DNA of 27,152 nucleotides from Syncephalis fuscata (GCA_025786725.1 JAHLTZ010000105.1:1-27152), one strand, 5' to 3'. Counted from the first letter of the stretch, positions 1 through 10,598 are shown. Numbers and translations: made by a program. The notes: generated by a model not told the origin, from the letters alone.

Positions 1-647
1 GTCATCATCATTCTTCTGAAGATGAAAAAAGCCAAGGTCATAGTTCAGCTGTGGCTTCAAGCGATAATAACAATAATAGCACAGGACGTAAACGTAAATC
101 AAATAAATCGACATCAGCCAATGGATCATCAACTAACAGTGAAGTGTCAAAAAACACAGCTGCTTCATTTTCATTACAATTAAGCGCATATCTTAATCTA
201 CTTGCTGATGCTACACACAATTTTACTGATGGATTGGCTATGGCAGCAGCATTCTACGCTTCTCGTTCACTTGGTGTTACAACAGCAGTAGCCTGCTTTT
301 TCCATGAAATCCCACATGAAATTGGTGATTATGCTATTCTGTTGCGTAGTGGATTTGGTAGATTCCGTGCGGCCGCTGCACAAGCTATTACTGCTCTTGG
401 TGCATTTGCCGGCACTGCTGTTGGTATTTGGCTAAAGTCGGGTGCACATCATGATAATGCCGCTAAAGAAAACGATGTTGACTTGGTTATGCCATTCACA
501 GCCGGTGGATTTATCTACGTGGCAACAGTAGGTGTGGTACCGGAGTTACTAGCTGCACGCGGAGTTACACTTCGACACTCTATAATGCAAGTCATTGCCA
601 TGTCGATTGGCGTAGCATTAATGACACTAATTGCTCTTAACGAATAG
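1..647 (+). CDS. ZIP-family zinc transporter, LIV-1/ZIP7-like, C-terminal part (5' end outside window)
   Basis: The frame is open from base 3 to a TAG at 645-647, so the window cuts into the gene. The first residues are a His/Ser-rich and then Asn/Ser-rich hydrophilic stretch, typical of the cytosolic loop between membrane helices 3 and 4 of ZIP proteins. After that come the two metal-site helices: HNFTDG (bases about 216-233) and HEIPHEIGD (about 303-330), the HNxxDG and HExPHE signatures of the LIV-1 subfamily. Three more hydrophobic segments lead to a C-terminus ending ALNE. By family knowledge this moves zinc into the cytosol, probably from ER or Golgi as in ZIP7, ZIP13 and yeast Yke4; the compartment is inferred. 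Its stop lies 69 bp from the stop of the convergent carrier gene, so the 3' UTRs probably overlap. Confidence 0.92.
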   Translation, partial: HHHSSEDEKSQGHSSAVASSDNNNNSTGRKRKSNKSTSANGSSTNSEVSKNTAASFSLQLSAYLNLLADATHNFTDGLAMAAAFYASRSLGVTTAVACFFHEIPHEIGDYAILLRSGFGRFRAAAAQAITALGAFAGTAVGIWLKSGAHHDNAAKENDVDLVMPFTAGGFIYVATVGVVPELLAARGVTLRHSIMQVIAMSIGVALMTLIALNE

Positions 648-716
648 TTGGTTATCATTACATGTGTCTATAGACACCAATAAACCATTTTAAATAGTAG
701 CAATTTATTTATAAAT

Positions 717-2472
717 TTAATCAAAGTAATTTTTAGTTTTTTCATAAACAGTGTATGAAATACCCACAGCCGGTACCACCTAAATAAATAAATAATAAAA
801 ATAATTCATTAATATTATTAACAGATTAACAAATAAATACACTTTAAACCTACCTTAACTAATGTAGGTACTAAACCTTTATAAAATCCACGAATACCTT
901 CACGTTGTAGTGTAACGCGTACAACATCAAATGCACCGCTATAAGTTCTTGGATGGCCCGGTGTGCCTTGTGCTTGTAGACGAGTACGTACTAGAGAAAG
1001 TGGATAGACGGCCACTGCACCGGTTGTGCCGGAAATCATACCACAAATTAACGTACCCAATACTGAAGGTTCAAACGGTTCATTAGCTGGCATCTTCGCT
1101 TGGCCACGTTTAATATAGGCAGTTTTTAACGTTTCAAAGCAAGCTAGATCGATAGCGGCAAATGGAAATACACCAACGAGCGATGGTACAACACCGCGGT
1201 AATAGGCGCGGAGGCCAGCTTCACGCCACATCTCACCGGCTACACGAAGCATAACGTTTGAGGATACAACGCCGGAAGAGGCGCTGACTCCAGAACTTGC
1301 CATCATTCTAGTCTTTAATGTTTCTAGTGGATAAATTGAGCCTTGTGAAATAACACCCGCTGTACCACCCGCCATAAATTTACTGATTAAACCGAGCTCA
1401 ACGGGTGTACCATCGCTATTAAATTGGCCTGCGCCAAAGAGTCGTTTACAGCGATCATAAGTAAGAAATTTAATACCCGTTTCAGGAGCAATCTTGAGTA
1501 CATTCAAACCATTGCCACGGAAAAAGTTACGAATGCCGCCTGACGTGTAGAGTTCACGTATACCATTAACGAGTGGATTGCCTTGTCCTGGTTGTGGTCG
1601 ATGTGTTTGCAGGTAAATCTTCAATCGATCAAGGGGTGCTGTTGTTGTTCGTGATATGGTACCAGCAGTGGCACCGGCAATTAAATGGGTCCATACGCTT
1701 TTGGTGGCGACATCTGAAGTAATAATCACTTCACCATCACTGTAATTTGGGCCATGCTGCGTAAATGTCGGTAAATGTTGCTTAAATTGATTTCACGGGG
1801 AAGGAATACGAGAAAATTACGCCATTCATCAAATTGAATACTGCCATCACCGTTTGTATCAAGTAGACGCATAAACCGATCAACATCCGCGTCACTTACG
1901 GTAATGCCCGCTCGTTGAAGGCTTTCCTTTAACTCGTTCGATTGCAGCGCTTCATCGTGGCTAACATCCATTTCATCAAATATTTGCCGTAAAGCGCGCT
2001 CCTTGCGTTCAATAAACGCACGAAACTCGTCATAATCAATAATACCGTCTTTTGTGCGATCAGCTACGCGAATAAGTTCGGATGCGGCAAATGCGCCATA
2101 GGATTGCCCGGTAATTTCACCAACGCCTTCTTCAATGTCTATTGGTCGTAAAAAGCCCGATCGACTTATATCCATACGTTCAAATAAAGCACGTATACGC
2201 TTTTCTCGTTCATAAGGTGTCTCGGCGTCTTTACGAGCTAAGGTCGAGATAGTTTTGGGTGAAACTTTAATGGCATTACTACTGTCGCCGTCATTGCCAT
2301 CAGCAGTAGCCACCGGTTCGGACTTTTCGTCTTGTAATTTTGCAGTTAACCGTGTGCGCGCCAAGCCAGTTGCCGCGGCGGCGATATCTGCTGAAGATGA
2401 CTCGGCCGTCACGACTTTTTCCTTGTTTTTATTTGAGCCTGAAGAAAACCACGGCACAGAAAAAGAAACCAT
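717..2472 (-). CDS. Calcium-dependent mitochondrial carrier (SCaMC / ATP-Mg-phosphate type), one apparent frameshift
   Basis: The chosen start is the ATG at 2472, in an AAACATGG context; the upstream in-frame ATG at 2544 would add an unlikely leader. The N-terminal half has four EF-hand loops beginning near residues 101, 138, 169 and 205; only the fourth (DTNGDGSIQFDE) is fully canonical. The C-terminal half has the three mitochondrial-carrier repeats: TAPLDRLK, YPLETLKTR and YPLSLVRTR. The frame then runs into a 74-base intron at 780-853 (GTAGGT...TTTAG, phase 0), and the last exon 717-779 supplies the classic carrier end with VVPAVGISYTVYE. Family role: Ca-gated adenine nucleotide/phosphate exchange across the inner mitochondrial membrane. 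The EF-hand and carrier halves are in different frames, meeting near 1740-1750. One missing base in an A-run explains this; no plausible intron does. Length would be about 560 residues, normal for the family. Confidence 0.9.
780..853 (-). other. Intron of the carrier gene
   Basis: The donor GTAGGT follows an AAG codon at 854-856 and the acceptor is TTTATTTAG. Splicing is phase 0 and restores the conserved C-terminal carrier sequence. Without it the frame stops at 818 after residues unlike any carrier. Confidence 0.88.
1738..1750 (-). other. Frameshift site between EF-hand and carrier halves
   Basis: The EF-hand frame ends at a TGA near 1727 just after the conserved NIYRHLRS segment. The carrier frame is open across the same bases and reads NYSDGEVIITSD upstream of the first carrier repeat. 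One extra A in the AAA run (TTT at 1746-1748 on the + strand) would join the frames with family-like sequence on both sides. The available GT-AG pairs would give introns of only 21-27 bases. A sequencing or assembly indel, a recent mutation, or recoding are all possible. Confidence 0.7.
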
Positions 2473-2767
2473 GTTTACAGATCTAATGAAATCTAATATA
2501 AAACGTTGTTGAAATAAAAAAAAGCTATAAGCGAGTACGTACACTTCAACGAAAGTACAACGTCGAATATTGGAAAAGAAAACTTCAATTGCGACAAATT
2601 TGTCAATGCTATCTATCTATGTTCTATATATACATATTTATTCTATACATGTAAACTGTAATACGATTGGACCCTTCATTTTCTCTTTCTCTCTTTTTCT
2701 GTTTGCGTCTGTGTGTGTGTGTGTCTATCTATCTCTGTATCTATCTTGCTTTAATTTCATTGGAGCA
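2473..2767. promoter_or_regulatory. Upstream region of the carrier gene with pyrimidine-rich tract and GT/CTAT microsatellites
   Basis: This spacer contains a CT-rich run at about 2681-2701, a (GT)n run at about 2709-2723 and CTAT repeats at 2724-2746, followed by an ATG in a good context at 2768. Pyrimidine-rich tracts just before start codons recur in this window (also before 10599), so this looks like a promoter and leader on the + strand as well as the carrier's own upstream region. No precise TATA element could be assigned. Confidence 0.4.
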
Positions 2768-2825
2768 ATGGAAGGAGCAAATAAACGCCCAAGTGCATTG
2801 CAAAGGTTGAATAGCGTTGCCACAG
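2768..2825 (+). pseudogene. Possible orphan first coding exon (MEGANKRPSALQRLNSVAT...)
   Basis: An ATG with a good context follows a pyrimidine-rich leader. It opens a short hydrophilic reading frame of about 19 codons that reaches CAG|GTAATA, a fair donor in phase 1. Without splicing the frame runs into AT-rich sequence and stops at 2872. I found no convincing downstream exon in the following 2 kb. It could be the first exon of a gene that I cannot trace, a remnant of a lost gene, or chance. I do not recognise the peptide. Confidence 0.25.
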
Positions 2826-4873
2826 GTAATAATATTATCAATGATATCATTTACAACTTGTATATTACGTAGTATTTATCAATGCATGAGTCAGAATAGG
2901 CCTTTACAAATTGTTATTTATTAAATTTAGTGGATCGTATTTTGATAGTACAAAGTGTATTGGTTAAGTTGTACTTTGCATCTCTCAAGGCAATAAATCT
3001 TTTTACGCAATTGATTGTAATGATTTGCTTAGATTGCTTTGTGTTCAAACCATCATTCATAGTAAACATTAACATAATATTGTTGTCCATTATCGTTTTC
3101 ATAAAGTAAAATAGATTAATTGTAACAAAACATTGTATCAGTAGATGATATTTTAAACATTTAAATAAAAAATGTAACATACTATTTGATTTCATTGAAA
3201 CATTTGAGACCAATTGTTGTTGTTGGCCATGCATAGGAAAATTGATTGAATGTTAATAGAAGCCATTGATTGCAATTCCATGCCATTGTGCATGTGTTGT
3301 TGCATCTATGTACATCATTGATTATTATGTTTGAATGGTCTCTTCTATTTTCCAATTTTCTACTATTGCATTTTGGATATATTTGTAATGTAAGGCCAAG
3401 ATTAATATAATTATTATAAAAGTCGTTTATTAAACAGTTACTTCCCCTATAGCCAATCTGACTAAATAAATGGTATTTTTAACGATTAATATCATAATGA
3501 CAATGTATATATTAAAGCAATAATGATGATAATTAATTGATTAAATTATTGTATTAATAATTACACATGAATTAATTAATGTTGGATGTAATATTATACA
3601 TGCTATAGTAATGAGTGAGTGTTTAATTGTATTTAAAAGTGAAGGGGTGAAATGGATAAATGAAAATGTAAGAGTCAAAATACAATAACTTCCTTTACTT
3701 AATAGTTAATAAATAGACTCATGTAATTCAGTGTCAAAAGATCAAAATTGACATTCTTTACTTGATTGAACTACACATTGTTGTTCTACTAAACAAGGAA
3801 CTGAATGGTGAGTGACATTAAGTATCGAATTATAATGCTTGAATACTTTACAACAACAATAATATGGATCAACATTTATTTATTGCTACCATTTATCTAT
3901 TTATTATATTTTATTGTAAGTAGCATGAAATAGTATAACATTATTAACACTGACATCAGATATTGAAAATTGTGCTGTTTAATTAAGTTGTCACATATTA
4001 CTTTTGCTGTACATTGCGAATCATGTTCTTTCCACATCTAATCTTATTAAAAGATTGCTTATTCAGCTTAATTGCTTAAACGTTTTTTATTTTTATTAAT
4101 TTCAACAAAATGTTTATTTGATATAACAGCAATATTATAGGATATTGCATAATTGATTAATAAATAGCTGTAATAATAATAAAGTTATAGCATATTTATG
4201 TTTATACAATATCACTTTGTTATAAATAGACTAAATAACTATTATCTATTGGCTAAGCATTGTTAAATGTATATAGCAGATTATTATTACAACAGAAATA
4301 TAAAGCCATTGTATTGATTAAAGGATCTAAAAATAAACCATTGTTACTACCTTGCTTGCTTATTATAATGTTGTGATGGTATGACTAAAAACGCATTGTA
4401 TTCTGAGTGTTAGGCAAGTGTTAATAGGCATCAGTAATTAACGGTATGGAATAACCCCAGGATAAGGTGTTGCTTGGCCATCTAATTTGCAATTTAAAAA
4501 TTAGAAACATAACAATATAAGTCTCGTTTTTATAAAATGTATAAACCATTACCTTTAAATAGCGAAAATCGTAATAAAGATTAAAAGTAAACAGGTTGTG
4601 CATGTGATTAACACCAAGTGCGATAACTGTTGAAGCAGATGAATACATTTAAACTGGATAACATTGCAGCCAATAATAGAATATTGTTTAATGGAAAATT
4701 AATGGCTATAATAAGGTAATAGCAAATTGAGTAGACAAATAAACAGTTTGTTTGGTTCATTAATTGCAAATAGTAATAATTTTGATTTTAACAAATAAAA
4801 TGTTGCTGTTTTATTTGGTACCATAAGCTGCGTTTATTAGCTTACAGCACTTTTAATCTCAAATCAAAACACT
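2826..4873. other. AT-rich spacer, no gene recognised
   Basis: Apart from the dispersed repeat copy at 3212-3705, I see no coding region, RNA gene or element. The short open frames at 2914-3234 (-) and 4421-4648 (-) have AT-driven composition and no recognisable motif. Confidence 0.6.
3212..3705 (+). repeat. Dispersed repeat, copy A (partner at 14152-14715)
   Basis: Two blocks match the partner in the same order and orientation. The first, 3212-3376, aligns with 14152-14319 at roughly 75% by eye and is almost gap-free over its first 70 bases (shared core ATTGATTGAAT, then AAGCCATTGAT, then GCAATTCCAT). The second, 3643-3705, aligns with 14650-14712 (shared GGTGAAATG and AAAATGT). The middle does not align well. 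There are no obvious terminal repeats or coding capacity. It may be an old segmental duplication, a degraded mobile element, or a conserved non-coding transcript. Confidence 0.6.
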
Positions 4874-6681
4874 TTAGGCTTGCTTTTGTTTCTTCTGCTT
4901 AAGACGCAGTATACCAAATCCATATCTCACGACAGAAACAAACAGATAGATTGATGTAGCAACAATTAAAAGTATAAAGACGTATAGATCATAGTTGCCG
5001 GCTTTCCACCATGGCATGCGGAAATCCGCACTTTCGTGTGCTAGAATAGCACCGGGGATGGCGGCCAGCTCAACAAGATCAGCACCACGATTGTGATCAC
5101 GATTAGCCATATGAAACATACGCTGAAGACGGTTAATGTTGGTACGGATCTCTTTAGCTTCCTCCGATCCAGGTGACAGTAGTCGATGGAAGGCATCGCT
5201 CAAAGTGTCATGGCTAATCTTCTTCTTAGACAGCCATAAACCTGCTTTGTGTTTGGACATTTTGTTTGCATTGATTGTTTGATCACCAAAGCCTGGAAGG
5301 CCAAGAACTGGCACTCCAGCGTAAAGTGTTTCGTAAATAGAGCTAATGCCGCAGTGTGTAACAAACAGTTGAGTAGATGGATGCGCTAATACAGCACGCT
5401 GTGGTGCATTATCAAGCAGACGAATTACTGGATGCTTTCCAGAACGCATATCCTCAACACTATGGTCAACACCATCAATGGTAATTGTTTGCGGTATTGA
5501 TTCTTTGTTATCAGCTGTCCGCATTAATCCCCAGATAACACCGTCAAGCAGACCATCTCTATGAGCAGCAAGCAATGAATAAAGTATTTTTGAAACACGA
5601 TGAATTGGCAAAACAGAGGCAGTCCCAAATCCTACATAAACGGTGCGTTTATGGGTATCCAAGAATTCGGCAAGCTCGTCAGGCAGTGCTTCAACGGCAT
5701 TTGATATGTGCGGACCAATCATAAATGTGTTGGATGGCAAAGGTCGAGGAGTCTACACAGAACATTGTTAGAAATTATTAAAAGCGCAATCGTGCCATTA
5801 CCTCAAAGCCAATAAAGTTATTAACCAATATAAATCCGTGTCGCCAAAGATCCGTGAATCCACTGTATGGTGTAATACCCGCCTTGGACATTGTAGCCTC
5901 TCTCTTTTTCAAAATCTCTTTTGCAGCAAAAAATACTTTTCCAGGGAAGATAATTTTGTCGTATAGACGATCAATAAATCCTACATTCTCATATGTGGGT
6001 GGCATATGTTGCATGCTGTTTGGTATATAAGGTTGCGCCGCATGGCCTAGATATTACATTGTTACATATAATTACATTCTTTCTAATACACTTACCATTT
6101 GTTCCCAACATATGCATGGTAATGACAAACGGACAGCCAACATCGTGTGCAGCATCAACACAAGCAGGACTGCTAAAGTCGCATATGATCACGTCAGCCG
6201 AGTTGTCACGAATCCATTGACGATAGAATTGAACATTTTCAACGTAGTTTTCTATGATTATGTTAAGTATCCAATTAATTAAGTCCGTTAATTTCATTTC
6301 TTCATCGGAAAATAAAGCCTGACGAGACATTTCTAAAAACACAGCTTTATCCATTGGGTTGGCGCCCATATCTACAGGACGTAACATAGGATGGTCCTTC
6401 AGCCACGAAGACAACGTATCGTTGTAGCCGGCAAATGCTACTTTATGGCCGCGTGCAGCCAGGATATTGCCTATAGATAGCTGGGGCACTGCATGGGACT
6501 TGGTGCCTATCGCAGTGCTAATAAGAACATTCAACGGACGGCTGCCGAAGCTGGCGGGTGTTGGCCCAGAAGTATTCTGTTTGGTTGGTGCATTTGCGCT
6601 TTTAGCGGATATATACGTTGACTTAGAACACAATATGCAACTAAGTGCAAGAAAACAAAATAGCAACTTTTTACAAAGCAT
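4874..6681 (-). CDS. UDP-glycosyltransferase, GT1 family, single-pass membrane type
   Basis: Three exons, 6681-6096, 6046-5802 and 5752-4874, give 569 residues, usual for animal-like UGTs. The start ATG at 6681 opens a hydrophobic signal peptide (MLCKKLLFCFLALSCILC). His63 in GTKSH fits the catalytic base of the family. Exon 3 holds the UDP-sugar-binding region: NAPQ at about 392, VTHCG at about 408-412 (most members have HGG) and FGDQ at about 432-435. A hydrophobic helix lies near residues 531-555, followed by a short lysine-rich tail (KQKKQKQ) that could be cytosolic and act in ER retention. By family knowledge it transfers a sugar from a UDP-sugar to a small lipophilic acceptor in the ER lumen; the sugar and acceptor cannot be told. 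Both introns are 49 bases. Confidence 0.9.
5753..5801 (-). other. Intron 2 of the glycosyltransferase gene
   Basis: Donor GTAATG and acceptor GTGTAG, 49 bases, phase 0. It joins NFIGFE to TPRPLPSNTF, a conserved-looking UGT junction before the GPH motif. Confidence 0.88.
6047..6095 (-). other. Intron 1 of the glycosyltransferase gene
   Basis: Donor GTAAGT and acceptor ATCTAG, 49 bases, phase 1. Joining restores a Gly codon and the run GHAAQPYIP. Confidence 0.88.
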
Positions 6682-8230
6682 ATTGCAGTAACCAACGAAT
6701 AAACAGTAAAAAGAGAAGTTGGGCTCAATTCCTTGATAATCCATTCCTTTTCAAAGGCAATGTTCACTCTGGTAAACCTCGTGTTTATCGTTACACCAAC
6801 GTCGGCATAACATGTACGGTTGCAACGTCATGCTGATGATGAGTCAATATGAATAATCTATTAGTGTAAAAATATGCTATAATATGGTACAATATTTAAT
6901 ATCACGAATGCCCGTATTTTATTGTATCTAAAGCGTAAGAGTATATATATTAATGGATGTTATACCAAAAATCATCAATAAAATTTTGTAATTGAGTGAC
7001 GTAGCCTTTGGTGTTACACTATCCACATTCATTGATATGACAGCTGTCAAAATAAAATGATTACATATAAAAACAATATAATCGTAATTACTATTTTTGT
7101 AATTAAATCATTATATTGCAACCACTGTGCTTAACTATTTATTAAATGAAATATCAGTATTAGCATTTATAAACTTAAAATACAGTAGGTTATTTTCTGA
7201 CCTTGATAATTAAACAAAAATACAAGTTACTATTGCTTAAATTGCATAATTCAACGAAGTTCAGTTTAAGCCTCGTTGTACTTAAATTAAGCTTTTCTCG
7301 TCAGGCTTCTTTGCCTGACTCTCCATTTTAATTGCTGACAGCATTACAAATACTTAATGCTGCCGGCCAAACATTAAATAAACAACTTTTTCTACTTCCA
7401 ATTACTTTTAGCTTATTTTCAGGTTTACACAGTTGAGACTTTTGTTTAAATTATTGAATAAAGCTATTTATTGCTAATAAGAGTTGTTAGCTATTAAATT
7501 AATAAACTTTATTAATTTTATTAATTAACAATTGACTAAGCTACCTCTGTTACTCTCTCTTTTTCTATTCAGGTTGCTTAGTAAAGCTTACAAGATCATA
7601 AACCGTGATTTTGTAACAATATGTTTCAATATAATTTACTCAGTCTACTCATTAAATTATATGAACTATACCTTTAACATTGCTTTATATGATTTCTTAC
7701 CGTACATTTGTTATTTTATATACGATTCTAGACTTATTTACCCTTCCTTTATCCAATGCTATTTTTATTTTTGTTCTAACTGTATTATTAATAAATGTCC
7801 ATTAATATCGGTCATCTGCTCATGCATACATGCTTAATAACTTTAACATTGCTAATCTCGTTCAATATTGCATATTTATTATAATGTTTATCATTTTATT
7901 ATATATTGGTCATACGCTGTTTATAGCCGTTGTCGGTATGGTTCCGACTCTTTTATTAATAAAATTGACATATTGCACTTAGTTTGTTCACTGAGTTATA
8001 TTGATAGAACAAACAACATGAAGATGAACAGAGTTATGTTTTATTAAGATTATTTATAAATAAACTAGATCATGTCAATTAGTTATGATTTTAATGTTGA
8101 TCAAGCAAAATGACGGGTATACATAGTAATAATACATATTGTGCTGATATATGCATATTGGATAATAAATCTACAATGATGGGTATTTGATGATTGATGT
8201 CACTTACCACCCATCATGTTCAACAGATTA
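6682..8230. other. AT-rich spacer, no gene recognised; one small perfect hairpin
   Basis: No coding exon could be supported. The open frame at 7532-7837 is AT-driven and lacks motifs. A perfect 7-bp stem with a 6-base loop lies at 7300-7319 (GTCAGGC / GCCTGAC); its role is unknown and it may be chance. Confidence 0.55.
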
Positions 8231-8245
8231 AATGTTATTAAAATA
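8231..8245 (+). repeat. SINE target-site duplication, left copy
   Basis: The 15 bases AATGTTATTAAAATA are identical to 8551-8565. A perfect duplication means a fairly recent insertion. Confidence 0.9.
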
Positions 8246-8550
8246 TTCGGGAGAGTCGTGGTGGCCTAAACAGTCAAAGCGTCTTCCCTTAGTAGGAAAG
8301 TGTTGGTTCGCCTAGTTCGAATCTTGTTTTCAGAAAATGCGTGATGAATCCTTCCGTAGAAGAAATGGTCGATATTCCAACACGTGAGGAGAGCCACCAA
8401 CGGTTTCAGTTGTAGATGGCAGGTTCTGCGTTGCGCGCGAATAGGTTCGAAATGAACCGTCTATTCTCCTAGGGTGGCAGGCAAATGCTGCAAATGCACG
8501 GTTAGGTCCTACGGACCGTTGTCTCACTCAAGCTAATAAATCCGAACTTG
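8246..8550 (+). mobile_element. tRNA-Leu-derived SINE, about 305 bp, full copy
   Basis: The element is bounded by perfect 15-bp direct repeats and is clearly richer in GC than its surroundings. Its 5' part (about 8254-8333) is tRNA-like. There is an A-box-like TGGCCTAAACAGT at 8262-8274, and an anticodon-type stem TTCC/GGAA around the loop CTTAGTA at 8288-8294, which would place UAG (leucine) as the anticodon. A B box AGTTCGAATCT lies at 8314-8324. The long A-to-B distance fits a class II tRNA such as Leu. The remaining 220 bp or so are not tRNA-like and contain a small inverted repeat (GGTCC..GGACC near 8505-8517). It has no coding capacity; such elements are transcribed by RNA polymerase III and copied by a partner LINE. 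I see no poly-A tail. Confidence 0.87.
8262..8324 (+). promoter_or_regulatory. Internal RNA polymerase III promoter of the SINE (A and B boxes)
   Basis: A box at 8262-8274 and B box at 8314-8324, separated by 39 bases as expected for a tRNA with a long variable arm. The B box keeps the GTTCGAATC core, so the copy may still be transcribed. Confidence 0.75.
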
Positions 8551-8565
8551 AATGTTATTAAAATA
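8551..8565 (+). repeat. SINE target-site duplication, right copy
   Basis: Identical to 8231-8245, directly after the element's last bases (GAACTTG). Confidence 0.9.
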
Positions 8566-10454
8566 GTCATTTAATCACAAATCATACTACAATAATTGAT
8601 AAATTTAATTAGATTGTATAATAATGTCAAATGCCACACAATATTTTATATGATGCTGCAGTTTATTTAGCCAATTAACAAGTACTAAAAGTTAAAAGCT
8701 AAAAATGAAATAGTACATAGCATGTATATATTAGTGCAACAACAACAATTGCGGAATGACATATAATTGCAATCATATGAAATTTATCAATATTTAATCA
8801 ATATTTCTATCGTGGCCAGTAACGACAGCAATAATCAATCTTAAACGTTTCAATGAAATTAAATAGTATGTTACATTTTTTATTTAAATCAATTTATTAA
8901 CAACATTTTAATAGAAAGTAATATAGTTGTGATGTGCATAACCACACGACTTCAATTGGAATAAATCTACTTTGTGGACTCAAATGTGAGAGTCAAAGTA
9001 AAAATGACTTGATTATGTAAATATTACGTGCTTAATCCAATATTTTGTTTTATTTTAATATATAGCTATACAGCTCTTATTAATGCTTAATAAACAAAAT
9101 TAATATTTCTTCCTATTACTATAATAATGTATAATATTAGTCGCTTACTTTGATAAATAATTAGATTAAGCCTTGTAATAGTTGGATTAGTTGGTAGTCG
9201 TATAAATGTAAGTATATAAGAAGTTACAGTGTGATTGTAGATATTTATCCATACAAGCAACCATAATTATAAATTATAATGACAATAATAAATGATTTAA
9301 TTACTAAAATTGTTAATTCAATTTTATTTACATTTCTCTGTTTTCTGTGCATTATCTCGGTTTAACGTTGCTGCTGTTTTGGTCACATTAGCAACAGCCA
9401 ACTTTTGATAAACGCAGTCCATTTTAGCATAGTTATAATGATTTGTTATAGGTCAAACCATTAATCCTTTGAGCTGCCAATTGTTTTTCCATTGGTTTCT
9501 GCTTTGACTTGTTCGTCTATATTCTATTTTGCTTAACTTGCTAGGATTGGTTTCGAAAATGTAAGTAGTACCTAGACCTTGGATGATTACCAGTTGATAT
9601 GCAATCCATCGACACTATGCACTGAAATTGGTAATATTTGAGCAAAACTTTCTATTGTGTTTAATCTAGTGTTTGCATATTGTATTGCGTGTAATCTAGT
9701 CAATGCAATCTAGTTTACAGCTGAAAACTGATGACGAAAATGACTTGTTGGAATGTTCCATTGCTCAAAATGCTGTGATGCATTATGCTACAAACAATAC
9801 TTATTGTATATTTAATTTCAGGTGATTTAGATTAGTCGCCATTTGAATGATGGTAGTTGCACAACATGTGGCATGATATGCCTGGATGTAATGCGTTTGT
9901 GAATTCAAAGCAATGATTGCCCCATAACAATGGGCATAGTGTCGAATGAAATGTATACATGCATCAATCAACACACTTTATAATCTAAAATTACAGCTGA
10001 CCTATGTATGGCAGTAAAACCTGTATAAAATACCAGTTTAACATATTAAACTTGTTTTTGCATCAGTGTTGTTGTGTGTTATTCTGTATGCAACAGATAT
10101 TGAGAATCAAATCGGTAGAAATGGCAGCAAAGACTTCATTATCGTTTTTACCAAATAGTTAAATCGTGTAACAAAAAATTCAGGCTAATATGTCTATTTT
10201 TATCCCATATTACTGGATTACGAACATTGTTACATCATTCGTGTAAATAACTAGCAGATTGAAGTAAAGACCGGGCAGGTTAAAATCAAGACCGAGCAGA
10301 TTAAAAGCAAGGCTGAGATACATTCTATTACGGCATGAGTCTATTGGTACACGCGCACCTCAGTTCATTGTTTGGATTGCTTTATTGGTTCATATTATAC
10401 ATTAATGGTATATATCGTATACTACAGTATACTAGTACTCAGCATAATCATAAG
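8566..10454. other. AT-rich spacer upstream of micro-exon gene 1
   Basis: No coding exon or RNA gene is supported. It contains the short degenerate tandem repeat at 10264-10324. Confidence 0.5.
10264..10324 (+). repeat. Degenerate 21-bp tandem repeat, about three units
   Basis: Units begin at 10264, 10285 and 10306. The first two share AAGACCGxGCAGxTTAAA and the third is more diverged. It lies about 275-335 bp before the ATG of micro-exon gene 1, so it could be an upstream regulatory repeat. No equivalent was found upstream of gene 2. Confidence 0.5.
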
Positions 10455-10482
10455 TTTAAATAGCCCACAAAATATACACAAA
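10455..10482 (+). promoter_or_regulatory. Core promoter box of micro-exon gene 1
   Basis: TTTAAATAGCCCACAAAATA starts 144 bp before the ATG and is followed by TACACAAATA. The same box, with one or two changes, lies 143 bp before the ATG of gene 2 on the other strand. Conservation of both sequence and spacing, with little else alignable around it, marks it as a shared core promoter (TATA-like TTTAAATA). A CT/CA-rich leader follows at about 10500-10570. Confidence 0.7.
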
Positions 10483-10598
10483 TAACTGCGATATCATCAT
10501 CCCACTCTACTTCTTATTAAACACACACTACTCTCCACTCTATACCAACCGCACTCTACTATCTCTTTATTTGTTTGTCTCAACAAATTAATATTACC

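Noticed and set aside
2914-3234. 106-codon minus-strand frame
   Set aside because: AT-driven composition, overlaps the start of the dispersed repeat, no motif.
7300-7319. Perfect hairpin as a terminator or structured RNA
   Set aside because: A single 7-bp stem without context; factor-independent terminators are not expected in a nuclear genome.
7532-7837. 101-codon plus-strand frame rich in Tyr, Phe and Ile
   Set aside because: Composition is what AT-rich non-coding DNA gives; no start context, splice or homology signal.
8330-8527. 65-codon minus-strand frame inside the SINE
   Set aside because: It lies in the non-coding body of a tRNA-derived element.
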